DNA from: Chiridota heheva | Lineage: Eukaryota; Echinodermata; Holothuroidea; Apodida; Chiridotidae | Reading direction: 5' to 3' | DNA: 64,000 nt | Assembly (NCBI GenBank): GCA_020152595.1 | Contig: JAIGNY010002242.1 | Span: forward strand, 787,501-851,500 | Part shown: positions 1 through 12,354 of the stretch, one piece after another | Layout of the letters: each line of letters opens with the position of its first letter | Numbering within the stretch: the first letter of the stretch is position 1 | Notes under the pieces: model-generated | Database searches by the model: none | What the model was told of the DNA's origin: nothing | Seen by the model: only the letters and a program-made list of their open reading frames with translations | Translations under genes and position numbers: made by a program

Positions 1-867
1 CACCAAAGGAACTACTAATCTATTTAGAATATTCATTGGATTTTTTTCGACCTACCTATCCATGACATTGTGGAAACATTTTTCGACAACTGTACTTGCA
101 TCAATTGTCCTTCTAATAATTTCATTCTTCTCTTGCCTATCGCCCTTCATCTTCTTTTTTATTTCAAATTGAGCACGTTTGCACTTTCTAATTTATTGCT
201 AAGGATATCTGCTGACATTCAATAATATATTTCTTGGATATAGCACATTGCATAGCTACTTTTTATTTCTAATTGATATAATTCTCCTTTATTGAAAGAT
301 AACGCTATCGTGGACCTGGTACTAACCATCAAGCGCGATAAAAGACATCAATGTAAGATACTTTTGCTATCAGCCATCCTGCGAGCATGAAATCGATTAC
401 TATTTGATTCGCTAGAATTCTCATAGGGTTTCTAGAAATTCAAAAGATGAGTTCTTAATCAAGATACGTCTTAATCCCATTCAATGCACGTACATTTTAC
501 ATGCCTGGATTCTTTATTTTTTCCAAGATCTTCAGATATGCTTAGATTTTTTTTGCTTCGTTAGTATTCAAGTTATTGTTATTTCCTTTATCTGTTTATC
601 TGCTTATCATACTTGCTGAAGAAATTACTTGTGATCTTGCTGGAGTGAGTGAGCTTAAATAAGTCTTATTAGTACAACAATCGTGATTTTCATTTTAATA
701 TAGAATGCATGTTAGTCAATGACCATTTGAGGGTATGAGAGCTAATTGTACTTTTGAAAAATATAAAGAATATTACCCTTAATCGGGTCAAGTATTTATA
801 CTCGATGTATATTTTAAAACTTGAAATAAGAACTGTCACTGTTGGCGATTTTCATACCAATTGATGA
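1..867. other. intergenic, no gene seen
   Basis: AT-rich sequence with no open frame that looks coding and no repeat that I could define. It may be the far 3' or intronic flank of a gene outside the window, but nothing here shows that. Confidence 0.5.
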
Positions 868-970
868 TTTTCATATCTAAGTTTCATATATACTTTTCAT
901 ATACACATTTCATATCTACTTTTCATATATACTTTTCATATGTACTTTTCTTGTATACTTTTTCATATGC
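868..970. repeat. short degenerate tandem repeat, TTTCATATNTACT type
   Basis: About six imperfect copies of a 16-17 bp unit built around TTTCATATATACT follow one another. The repeat sits inside a meaningless 138-residue minus-strand open frame, which is not a gene. Confidence 0.6.
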
Positions 971-1486
971 CTAATAAATACTGTCCGTAATTTCATTGCA
1001 ATCAAGGTACTGTATAAATGGTTTGAATTAACACTTAAAATGCTGCACGTCATATTGTAAAAAGTCATATTGTAAATTGTATTGGTATCAAGAAGTTTTC
1101 GCTTCTCCCAATATTTATTTTGGTAGGAATGGTGGGGTAGCATAAGAAGGGACGGGGAGTATGGAGGATGACCGGAATTGATATTTGCGATTGCGATGAT
1201 GCGATTCACGTATGGAAACAACCTAATTAAACAACAGTCAAGTATGCAGTTTGTATATTGGTTTTGAATTGTTTGTAATAAAAAGCAAATATTCTTATCA
1301 GCACAGATATAATTATGTTTGTTATGACTCATTGGTATGTCACAACTTTCTTATCATGGACTTGAACAACCAATTCAAGTAAATAAACATAATATTGAGC
1401 ATAGGGGCGCATTTTTTTGCACTTAAAAACGACATACACCAACTAGAATGTATGACTATGGGGAAATAAATAAAATATATGTATTT

Positions 1487-1716
1487 GTACCACCAAAATG
1501 TTAAAAGCTCGCAAAAACAACAAAAAAACACACTGACACAACCTTGATATCACGCTTTGTTACATTAATCAATTAATCATTAATCTATTAATCAACTTTA
1601 CCCTGATCTACTAGGAACTAGGAACAACTAGAGCTTTGTACCAGCAAAACTTTCAAAACTGGCAAAAAAAAATCTAAGACAAAAAGCAACACAAATCTAA
1701 GATCACGCTTTGTTAC
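1487..1716. repeat. diverged direct duplication of about 78 bp
   Basis: The stretch starting near 1487 (ACCACCAAAATGTTAAAAGC) and the one starting near 1638 (ACCAGCAAAACTTTCAAAAC) align through to a shared end, ATCACGCTTTGTTACA, at about 1550-1565 and 1701-1716. The copies lie about 150 bp apart and have drifted. No coding content. Confidence 0.5.
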
Positions 1717-4700
1717 ACATTTATATATTCTACTCTAACTATAAGATTATGGAAATCTAGGCATAATCAATCATGCGCTTTCTGGATCCTAAACGTTGGG
1801 GCTGCGGAAGGTCTGGTGCATCGTTGGGGAGAGGTAATAAAAGGGTTGCAGGAGGAGCTGTCTAGTGACCTTTTTAACCTGATTTTTCTATGCATAGACA
1901 TGCGCATAATCTGCCGACCTAAATTATATGTATCTATAGGAACACATTTTTTTTTACATTTCGTAATTCTGTATTAAGTAATTATGGCCTGCACACTATA
2001 TCTTATGCTTTTGTGAGGAGGATTTGGGCCCGTAAGCTTTGGGTAGTTATTGGAAAATCTCATCAGTCAATGTTATACTTAATCATATCAACTTATGTAA
2101 ATGATATCAAGTCATTTAAACCAAACTTAAATCGTATTACACTGAAAGTGACCAGGAACTGTTAAAGCAAGACATTGGAGATTGAAAATTCCCAAACTAC
2201 CTAGCATGTTGTTATTTTCATCGAAAATTCCTTTTGTTTAATAAGTGCCCCAAAACTTCCAATAAATTATACAACCCTTACATTACGTTTTTTTATATTG
2301 AGACACGCCTCATTTCAAGAAAACGCTCCATGAAATTTAAAAACGATCGGAGATTGACCATATCCATGTTGCAAAGAGACAAGAAGATTAATCACAACAC
2401 AAGCATTGAACAGCAAAGGAAACTGTGATTCGTCATGGTTAACCACTTATAAATTCATGCACAAATGAGCCCCTCGAGCCATCCAAAAATAAACTACAAG
2501 GTATGAGGAAGCATATGAAAGAAAAGTATTCATGATTGCAAAATTTGACAATTTCTTAATCGTTATTCAGGTGAAAATCTCCTACATAATTAACGTCTCG
2601 CATACCTACTAAATACTATCTGGCCATTCCAAAGGGAGCCTATTAAAAAAAGATGTTAAAGTGTTTAATATTCATTTGAACCGTAGCAATGATCACGTTC
2701 GGATGTCAACAAAGTATGCAGGATTTTTTTTATAGAAAGATAGGTACAAAATATTAAAAACAACATATTCATGCAAGCAGGCAGAAATGCAGCCAAATAA
2801 ACAGAGTTATCGATCATGCAAAGCAGCTTAGTCAAAATAACTTTTTGTCTTGATTCCTATTTTTGACTTTAACTGACGATAAGAACACCTAACCTAGTGA
2901 AATAATGCTGACGAATTTCATATTAGCATAGATTTTTCTTGGTTAACATCTATATGAGATAACAACAATTGAAAATGGCAATTGAATTAATTCCAATATT
3001 CAGACACACAATTTAACTATAGAGCGATATTCACATGTTTCTTCTTACCGATTTGTATATTTTGCCAGCTGCATGGTGTCCTTCATTTATAATTTGCATA
3101 TCCTCGTGCACCCTTGACATAGTATTATTAAGGCAGCAAAATCGAATCTTTTCGATAACGTTTATAATCTCCGTTAGTATTTTATATAGAACAGAAGTGT
3201 TACATTTTGTGGGAAAACTTTTTCTGAAATATTCATGCAATGATTTCCAGTTGCGTGTGATTTACAACTTCAGAATCACGAGAATTCCTCTGTATGCAAT
3301 TTCAAGGCACGATTTAAGAAACAGTCGTTTTGATTACGTGACGGTCTAATAAAGGTTTTATTGATGTAATTTGCCCATCGCCCATCAAGCTTTCATGGGT
3401 ACAATGAACTGCCATGGTGTAACTCGCAATACTCAAGGGACATCATTGTAATGTAATAGAAGCTTAAGAACCATTAAGCTTTTTGCTGCTTTTGTCTACC
3501 TTTTGTATTGTTTCCTTACTTCTCAGTTAATGTCGATCCTGTGCGATCTATCTCTCTTAAGTGATAAAAGTTGCCTAAATTTACGTACGTTTGTTGTTGG
3601 AGAAGTTGGGCAAGATAAAATAGGAATTCTGTATTCCCAGAGGATAAAAGACAGGTGGAAACTTAACTGCTTAAGGGATGAACCCCCTATACTTACTGCC
3701 TTAAAACTTTCATAAATCAAAACTGCTCAAGATTTTTTAGTTACAACGCACGCATTATTTAAGTACAGCTTATATGTGATATTGGCATTTTGTTGAACGC
3801 GATCAGATAGATTAGTTCTAAACGAAAAGGAATGATATACCATTTTTCTCTTTGATATAGTATACGGAGTACTAATAATTTTTGTGTGTGTGCATAAATC
3901 ATGTGGCATTGCTTAAATATATTTTAATTCTACAAGAGTTTTCAATATGGCACAAAAGTGGGCGATGCTTTAAATTGTCAATAATATGTTAATTTTATAT
4001 AAATAATATTAGGAATGAATTTTGTTGCCTTTTGATGCCATTTAAATTGTTTTCTTACATAGATAACGTTTGCATTATGTACACTAATTTATCTCATTCA
4101 GCCCACAATAAAATAATTATGTGATAGCTTGTACTTTTCCCCTTGACGTTGTTTACACATAAATACCAACTTTTAAAGAGAACTGTGAAGAAACACTCAA
4201 ATATTTTGCAGCAGTGTTAAATTTAATTATTTTCCGGATCTCTATAAAATGTCTGTCTACGTCTGTATATGTCCTCAGTTTCTTTTACCAATTTGTTAAT
4301 GCATTTCATCGAAAGATAATATAACCTAAAAATTTTATATTTCAGAAAGAAATTCACAGCTACTTTTCTGGATTCCGTTGGAATCGTTGTAAGTCAAACA
4401 ATCTTAAAAGATATCTAAGTAAAAAACCCATACGCTTTTGATATTGTAATCATATCTACACAAATGTAAATATCTCCCGGAATAAGACTTTTGAGCAATT
4501 TATTGACCCCTTTGTTTCGTGTATCATATATGATGGGGATGCATGGCCAATAAGCTCATCAAAAGATCAAGACGAAATACAATCCATGAAATATTACTTT
4601 AATCTCACTTGTACAATTTGTTTCTCATCAAGGTTTTAAACTTGGAAAAATTAACGTGTGGGTTTCAAATAAAACGTGTTAATATGGAAATATAAAGCAT

Positions 4701-4820
4701 ACACTATGTGATAAGGATCACTTGCATGTCTTGAATAGGTGTTTTCACTCTTTGGGATATCCAGTTTTCAACATATAGGACTGAAAGATATATTCATATT
4801 GAACCGTTATGAACCTGACA
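1717..4820. other. intergenic, nothing recognised
   Basis: About 3.1 kb of AT-rich sequence. The open frames here are short, lack splice-site support and read as non-coding in both strands. A TTTATT at 4499-4504 (AATAAA on the minus strand) lies about 320 bp past the stop of the neighbouring LRR gene and is a possible poly(A) signal for it. Confidence 0.5.
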
Positions 4821-6655
4821 TCAAACAAATGTCTCATCCATGGCATTCCATTGCTCCTCTGATATCTGGCAACCCTCGGATATCTCGTCAATTCTTGAGA
4901 GGGTTTCCCCGATGAAGCACTCTCTTTCCTCTATTCGAGCAGAATGATCATCTCCGTATGAAAATGCACGCGCGCATTTCCTGTATATTATTGGGCCCTC
5001 CTTCCGTCTCTTTCTCCTAGACTTAGAATCTTTCCACACTCTCCACTTTGACTTTGCCGCGATTACAGATTTTACCCATATGATTGTTACTACAATTAAT
5101 AGTACACAAATCCATCCAGCAGTGAACCACATGGTGAACCCTTTATCCACAAATGTTGAGCAAAACAGGTCTGAGTAGAAATATTCGTAGGCATATATGA
5201 TGCTCTTGTTTACGAAAAGATTTGGTTCTGAACATTTTAAAGATTTTTTTACACCTCGCAACCATTTTCGTTGGTGACTTAACGTATTGTTAAACAAAAG
5301 CAACAGTTTGCAATCACATATGAATCGATTCCGATATATTAGAAGTTTTTCAAGGTTAGGCAGCGACCAAAACTGAATACTTAACTCTGTTAAACGGTTG
5401 CCATTTAGATTCATTGAATTTAGATTTTTACAACCTTTTAAAGCACCAGTGGGTATTTTGTGAATTCTGTTGTTCGCAACGTTAATTTCCGAAAGGTGTG
5501 TTGAATATCTCAACCAAGGGAAATTTTTTAGATAATTATTCTGGAGCTTCAATCGCTTTAGCGACTTGAAAGGCTGGAAATTCAAAAATTGCGGTTCCAT
5601 TATGACATTTATAGATAGATCCAATTTCTCTAAGTTCGTCAAATTTCCTTCTAACACTGCTTCGATGTTAGATAGATCGTTATTCTTGATGTCGAGAAAC
5701 ATTAAGTCTGGAGTAAAAGAAAACAGTTTTCTTGGTAGATCTTTAACGTGATTATCTCTCATCGTAATGTATGAAATTTTCGACGTATAAAGAAATAGAT
5801 TCTCAGGAATAAAGCTCAAATTATTACCATTCATAGAAATCCGTCTCAGTAGAAAATTATTCCGAAATAATTGTTCACTTAGTATCTGAAGGCTATTGTG
5901 GCTTATTATCAAAATCTGCAGCCGTGACAATAAATCAAAACTTCCTTGAGACAGACATGTGATACCATTATTACTTAAATACAGCTCCTCTACCATGACA
6001 GACGAGATGTTTGTTACTTTGTAAAACCAACTACTAATATTCAAACAACCATTAGCTTTCCCCAATAGATTATTATCTAGATATAGGTCTCTTAAATTTG
6101 TTGTACAAGAAAAAGATGTACTTGGTATGTAGACAATGACATTGCTTGACAGCTTTAGCGTTTTAAGATGGGTTAGATTTTGAAAAGCAGAATCATCAAG
6201 GGAATGTAATTGATTTGAACTCATGTCTAAAACTAATAAGTTAAACATTCTCTTCACATCTGTCGGAATTTGCGTGAAGTTATTTTTACACAAATCTAAG
6301 TGTTTTAAGGTTGGAATGGAAAGTATCTTGTCTAGATCATCGTCTAATGAATTGCTAGCCAAAGAAAGGGAAAACAATTTGATAATTTGGTCCAAGTAAT
6401 GCTTCTCAAGCTTTGCAAAGAATTACCTTCAAAGTAAAGCTCACCCGTATCGCTTGGAATGTTGATACTGGAAGATGTTGTAATATTAATGCACTTAACC
6501 TGTGATAAAATTAAATTACAAATACATTCGGTTGGGCACATTAGAGGAACATCATTTTCATTTTGTAAAGCTAATGACACTGTCAATATATGTAAAATAA
6601 AATATTTGCTAAATACATTAAGATGAAATATTCTGAAAAAGTCTTTAGAAGTCAT
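4821..6655 (-). CDS. LRR single-pass membrane protein, paralogue 1, one frameshift
   Basis: Type I membrane protein with a leucine-rich-repeat ectodomain; ligand and role unknown. The 5' part (6655 down to about 6405) gives a hydrophobic signal peptide (residues about 12-30), an LRRNT with Cys40, 44, 46 and 55, and the first LRR strand. It then leaves frame. The remainder continues in the -1 frame from about 6407 to 4821 with no further break: about 14 more LRRs, an LRRCT (CDC plus two later cysteines), a membrane span (FTMWFTAGWICVLLIVVTII), a lysine/arginine-rich juxtamembrane segment (KSRRKRRKE) and the C-terminus EEQWNAMDETFV. Joined, the product is about 600 residues, against 588 for the paralogue at 12355-14121, and the alignment runs straight through the break. 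No TIR domain is present. The CDS seems intronless. Either a young pseudogene or a one-base assembly error; the otherwise clean frame favours the latter. Confidence 0.85.
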
Positions 6656-7754
6656 AATGGAAATAATAAATGCATAGGACAGACATGGAATAGTTTTTTT
6701 CTAACACCGTAGAGAGGCAATATACGACCAAAATGAGCTCTTTGCGAGAAGTAAATGACATTTAAAGCTTTACGTATGTTTACGGTGTCATATAACCGTT
6801 AAGTTTTGAAATCGTCTCAGGTTGTTGTATTCTCTTGTGTTTGATATACCACGGCTGAAGAAACTTTTTTTTTTTCTGAAAATAAGAAGAGAGTGAAGTT
6901 TAAAGTTGATTATATTTCAATAACGAATGAATGAAATGTATTGTGTTTCGCACTACACACGTTTCACATAGTATTGTTTCTAATAACTGTAAAGCCACGT
7001 GCAAAAGCAAAGTAGAAGTTAACATTGCAGATAAACACATTACATTAAAAATATAATATTTGTTCCATAGAAGATACAAAAAACAATGAAAACCTTAAAA
7101 TTGACCATTTCTACCTTCTCACCTTTCACCATACATTTCAATCTACATTTTGCCAAAGATTTTCTTCTGATGTATTTATACGTCTTATGGTATAAATGGA
7201 AGAAATCTTGAGCAATACAATTTAGGACAAAAGAAATGTAATATATATGTTTTGTTGTTTAAAACATACTTTCACGGGCATAAGTTTCCTATTGTCCCGA
7301 CTGATAAGAGTTGGGGAAGGTCTAATGTGAGTATCTTGGAGGATTTTTTGTCGTCGCTTTAAAATACTGGTATATCCCTTCTCTTTTGATAAGGGTTTTA
7401 TATCAAAATTTCTCCAGAAGCAAAGGTTTCTAAAGGGTTGTAGAAGTATTCACGAAAGGGTTGCTTTATACTGATTTTTAAAACATCTAGGATTTAAGGT
7501 TGTACTTTTTTTGGATCTTTATAGCCTGAGACCCCAGAGACATCTCCGATCTAATCTTTATACTGAGGAAACATTACTGTTTATCATATTTCTTTATTTT
7601 AAATTGCATAAAAAAAACTCTCGGAAACTGACTGCTTGGCCCCTTTGATTTTTGCGTGCTTGAACTCTTTGAGTTTAATGAATGATATGTTTAGATTTTT
7701 TTGAGATACAATGGAGCTCTTTCCAAATGAGGTTTTCTTCTTTCAGATATACTA
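6656..7754. other. intergenic, 5' flank of LRR paralogue 1
   Basis: About 1.1 kb upstream of the first LRR gene, which reads leftward. No clear TATA box or initiator could be assigned, and no ORF looks coding. It should contain the promoter or a 5' UTR intron if that gene is expressed. Confidence 0.4.
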
Positions 7755-8215
7755 CATTATTTGACGTCATGTGACGTCACTTTACATCATTTGTTCGTTT
7801 TCACCTTTCGTATCGCCATTTATTTATTTTCACATTTCTTATCGTCATTTGTTCGGTTTACCTTCTGTATCGTCATTTGTTCTTGTTCACCTTCCTTGTC
7901 GTCATGCGGCGTCATTTGTTCGTTTGTACCTTCTTTGTCGTCATTTGTTCGTTTGTACATTCCTTATTGTCATTTGACGTCATTTGTTCCTTCTTTATCG
8001 TCATTTGTTTGTTTTCACATTTCTTATCGTCAATTTAAGTCATTTGTTCGGTTTTACCGTCTGTATCGTCATTTGTTCGTCTTCACTCTCCTTATCGCCA
8101 TGTGACGTCATTTGTTCCTTTTTACCTTCTTTATTGTTATTTGACGTCATTTAATCGTTTGTTCATTCAGTATCGTCATTTGACGTCATTTGTTCGTTTT
8201 TACCTTCCTTATTGA
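7755..8215. repeat. minisatellite with six perfect CRE palindromes
   Basis: About 16 imperfect units of roughly 27-36 bp built on ATCGTCATTTGTTCGTTTT plus a pyrimidine-rich ACCTTCTTT part. Several units include TTTGACGTCA. The full palindrome TGACGTCA, the consensus CREB/ATF site, occurs at 7762-7769, 7772-7779, 7975-7982, 8103-8110, 8142-8149 and 8181-8188. Open frames across it are by-products of the repeat. It lies about 1.1 kb upstream of the first LRR gene's start codon. Confidence 0.8.
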
Positions 8216-9449
8216 AAGTGTTACGATTAACAATTGATTTCGATTTTTCATACTTTTTCATATAAAATTTGCAACAATGATTTAATGAAATTTATCAGAC
8301 CAGAATTGGGGTTCGTAATGCTGGTATAAAACAAATAATGATGTTTATATTTTATCAGGTTGCTTGTACTTCGGCATATTTGTCACACGACGAAAAAATT
8401 AGGATCAGTTTTGTATAATTTCCACATCTAATTGATTTTATAAATATTTTCGCCATCGTTTGATATGGAAGCATTGACTGTCAATTGATTTATCATCAAT
8501 GAAGAAATGATACATTTTAGAGACCATATAGGCCTTTGGAACGATCATTTTTTTGATCTCCTTAAAAATGATAGAGATTAAGTTCTCAAATGTTCGAAAT
8601 TCGTCACTCCGTGCTGCACAAATATCAAACTTGACGCAGTTTCCATCTTAATATATAGTTGCACCACTCTAAAATAAATGGTACGCCCAGACTGGCAAGT
8701 GAGAATTTGGGAGTGACAACACCAAAACTCTTGAACAACTAATGCCCCAACTTTTCCTTACTTCGGCGGTTCACCTGAAGATCGGATCGGAATGATTTTT
8801 TTGTCGTTTATAATTAAAAACAAAAGTAATGCAGAAAATTATGCAAAGTACCATAAAGATGAAAATCTAGTTCGACAACCATCATGTTTATTACATTATC
8901 CAAAACACATCACTTTTATAGAAATATGGAAACAAAACATATAATGTATTGCAATGAAGGAAAGTGTAAGAAAGTGCAAGCAACTGAAATGTTCCTTGAC
9001 AATTTCATCATGCAACATGCAGACATACATACAAGTACATTACACGCAAGATAGCATTTGCTTGCATGAGGTGCGGTGCCTCGCCGCTTTAGGATTATAT
9101 TTAAAGTCGTAAAAGCAAACGTAAACAAGATTTTATCTTTAGAAAAAGCAGGCAAAGGCAATTTGCCTTTGAATGTCAAGAACAATAAAAGATAAATAAT
9201 CTGCTGCTTGGTCGACTTGTGAACGAATTTATACGTCCTTAGGTTCCCTACGTATGATTATATAAATGCATTAATTATGTATATAGAAGCATATGTCCGA
9301 GATGAATAAATAACAATGCAAAGTACATTAAAAACTTTTACCTGTTAACTTTGACTCTGAAAAATCTTGGTCTGTCCAGTGATCTTGCACCCTCGAGGCA
9401 TATCTTGAAATTATTTGCATCAATTATCTTGATGTGCAATATAAGCAGT
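8216..9449. other. intergenic, nothing recognised
   Basis: AT-rich, no coding signal on either strand and no repeat that I could define. Confidence 0.4.
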
Positions 9450-9640
9450 GCAATATTTAAAGGTATATGGACAGTCAACATTAGTTCAATTGATCTCAAA
9501 TCCACTAAATACATGAAGAAAGTAACGAATTTCATCAACATCGGTTTAAAAATTGGCCATTTTACAGCTTTTTGAAGAGGTATAGATATGGGCAATTATG
9601 CATATTTTTGTGTTACTTTTGTGATGTATAATGGAGACAT
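9450..9640 (+). repeat. dispersed AT-rich repeat, copy 1
   Basis: Contains TTTAAAGGTATATGGACA followed about 100 bp later by GGCCATTTTACAGC and then GGCAATTATGCATATTTTTG. The same order of blocks recurs at 52488-52650 and, more diverged, at 34835-34990, all in the same orientation. The family was not identified; no terminal repeats were found. Confidence 0.5.
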
Positions 9641-10192
9641 GGTCTTTATTTTCTTAAATAAATACATTGTTTTTTTTAACCCTCTGCCATTTGTCTTTGC
9701 AAAAGGAAGATAATTTTAATGAAGAAGCTTTGATATTTACCATACCCCAACCAACCACAAGCTGGAAAAAGCATTATGAACATTTTCAAGGTCTGAAATT
9801 AAGGGAAGAAATATAATTAAGGTGTTGTTTTCTTCATACATCACATTTTTTCATTATATTAAAAAACTGTAACAAAAAATGATGTTAAGGCTATTTTCTA
9901 TGTTTGGTTGAACAACAAAATGTAATACCTGTCCATGGACGTTTAAAGATTTAAAAACTTCAATAGTATGACCGCAAGAATGCATGAAGTAAATGGCATA
10001 GTCCAAACAGAACATGAAGATATTACATATTTTCAATTGTGTTGTGTTTTTTGCCAAATCATTTATAGATTAATAACTACTTCTTTTGTATCTACTCCAT
10101 TGAATATGGTTGTCTATGGAATTGAAGTTATTATCCTGTAGAAGATTTTCGAGAAAGTATAACCTCTGAATTACAATCTGAAGATAAAGATA
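9641..10192. other. intergenic or possible intron, not assigned
   Basis: A minus-strand frame at 9928-10057 ends in CAGGTATTAC, a good splice donor, but no acceptor can join it upstream before an in-frame stop. I therefore do not call an exon. Confidence 0.3.
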
Positions 10193-10528
10193 CTATATTC
10201 GATCATTCAGGAATAGTTTACCTTTCTGTCTATTGTCGAGCAAATAGCATTTGAGTAGAATAACCCCAAGCACCAAGAATGAAAAGGAAACAAAAAAAAA
10301 CCCGTAGAACATATCATCAGAAACTGCCATTGCATATAACTCTTTAACATTAGTATCGATATTTGTGAAATTTGAAATGCAACTATGCAGCCTAATGAGT
10401 CGGTACATTAGGGTGGAGCTACAATATTTCATCTTAAACGTTGACTGTAGCCTTTCAATTTTATTTACAGATGCGTAGACAGCTATAACCCGTTTTCCCA
10501 TTTCTGATTTGCTTTGAAAATGTATCAT
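10193..10528 (-). CDS. uncharacterised ORF with one membrane span (weak)
   Basis: A 111-residue frame from an ATG at 10528, with an in-frame stop a few codons upstream. It contains one strongly hydrophobic stretch near residues 74-95 (FYGFFFVSFSFLVLGVILL) followed by a basic tail. CAGAAAGGTAAAC on the minus strand at about 10223 would make a fair splice donor, so this could be an exon rather than a complete gene. I do not recognise the protein, and hydrophobic frames arise easily by chance in AT-rich DNA. Confidence 0.2.
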   Translation of the reverse strand: MIHFQSKSEMGKRVIAVYASVNKIERLQSTFKMKYCSSTLMYRLIRLHSCISNFTNIDTNVKELYAMAVSDDMFYGFFFVSFSFLVLGVILLKCYLLDNRQKGKLFLNDRI

Positions 10529-12031
<1,503 letters not shown>

Positions 12032-12033
<2 letters not shown>

Positions 12034-12354
12034 AGATGGTATAAGATGTAACTTGAAAAGAATCATCTTTATCAGTGCTTCCGCTGAGTTAATAACAAGT
12101 AAGATTGTGGAAGTATATCATTTACTTAGCCATCTATGGATATCTCATACTGAAGAGGTCATGTCATGGAAATCAAAGAAAAAGATGAATACCAAAAATG
12201 TTATCCATCAAACTCTGAGTTGACAGGCTGCTGTTTGAAGAGTTGATTGTCACGTTCTTCTTATTATTTAGAAATTAATTAACAAAATAATGAACAAAAC
12301 TAAATAAAAATCAAAGGTTTTAAAATATCCATTCGGAGATTACCCACCATATTT
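12032..12354. other. 3' flank of LRR paralogue 2
   Basis: Downstream of the minus-strand LRR stop codon. No exact AATAAA on the minus strand close to the stop. Probably 3' UTR grading into the microsatellite. Confidence 0.4.

Noticed and set aside
7761..8105. 114-residue plus-strand frame rich in S, F and V
   Set aside because: Lies wholly in the CRE minisatellite; periodic composition follows the repeat.
9854..10057. Minus-strand exon ending at CAGGTATTAC
   Set aside because: The donor is good, but every frame meets a stop before any usable acceptor upstream, so the exon cannot be closed.
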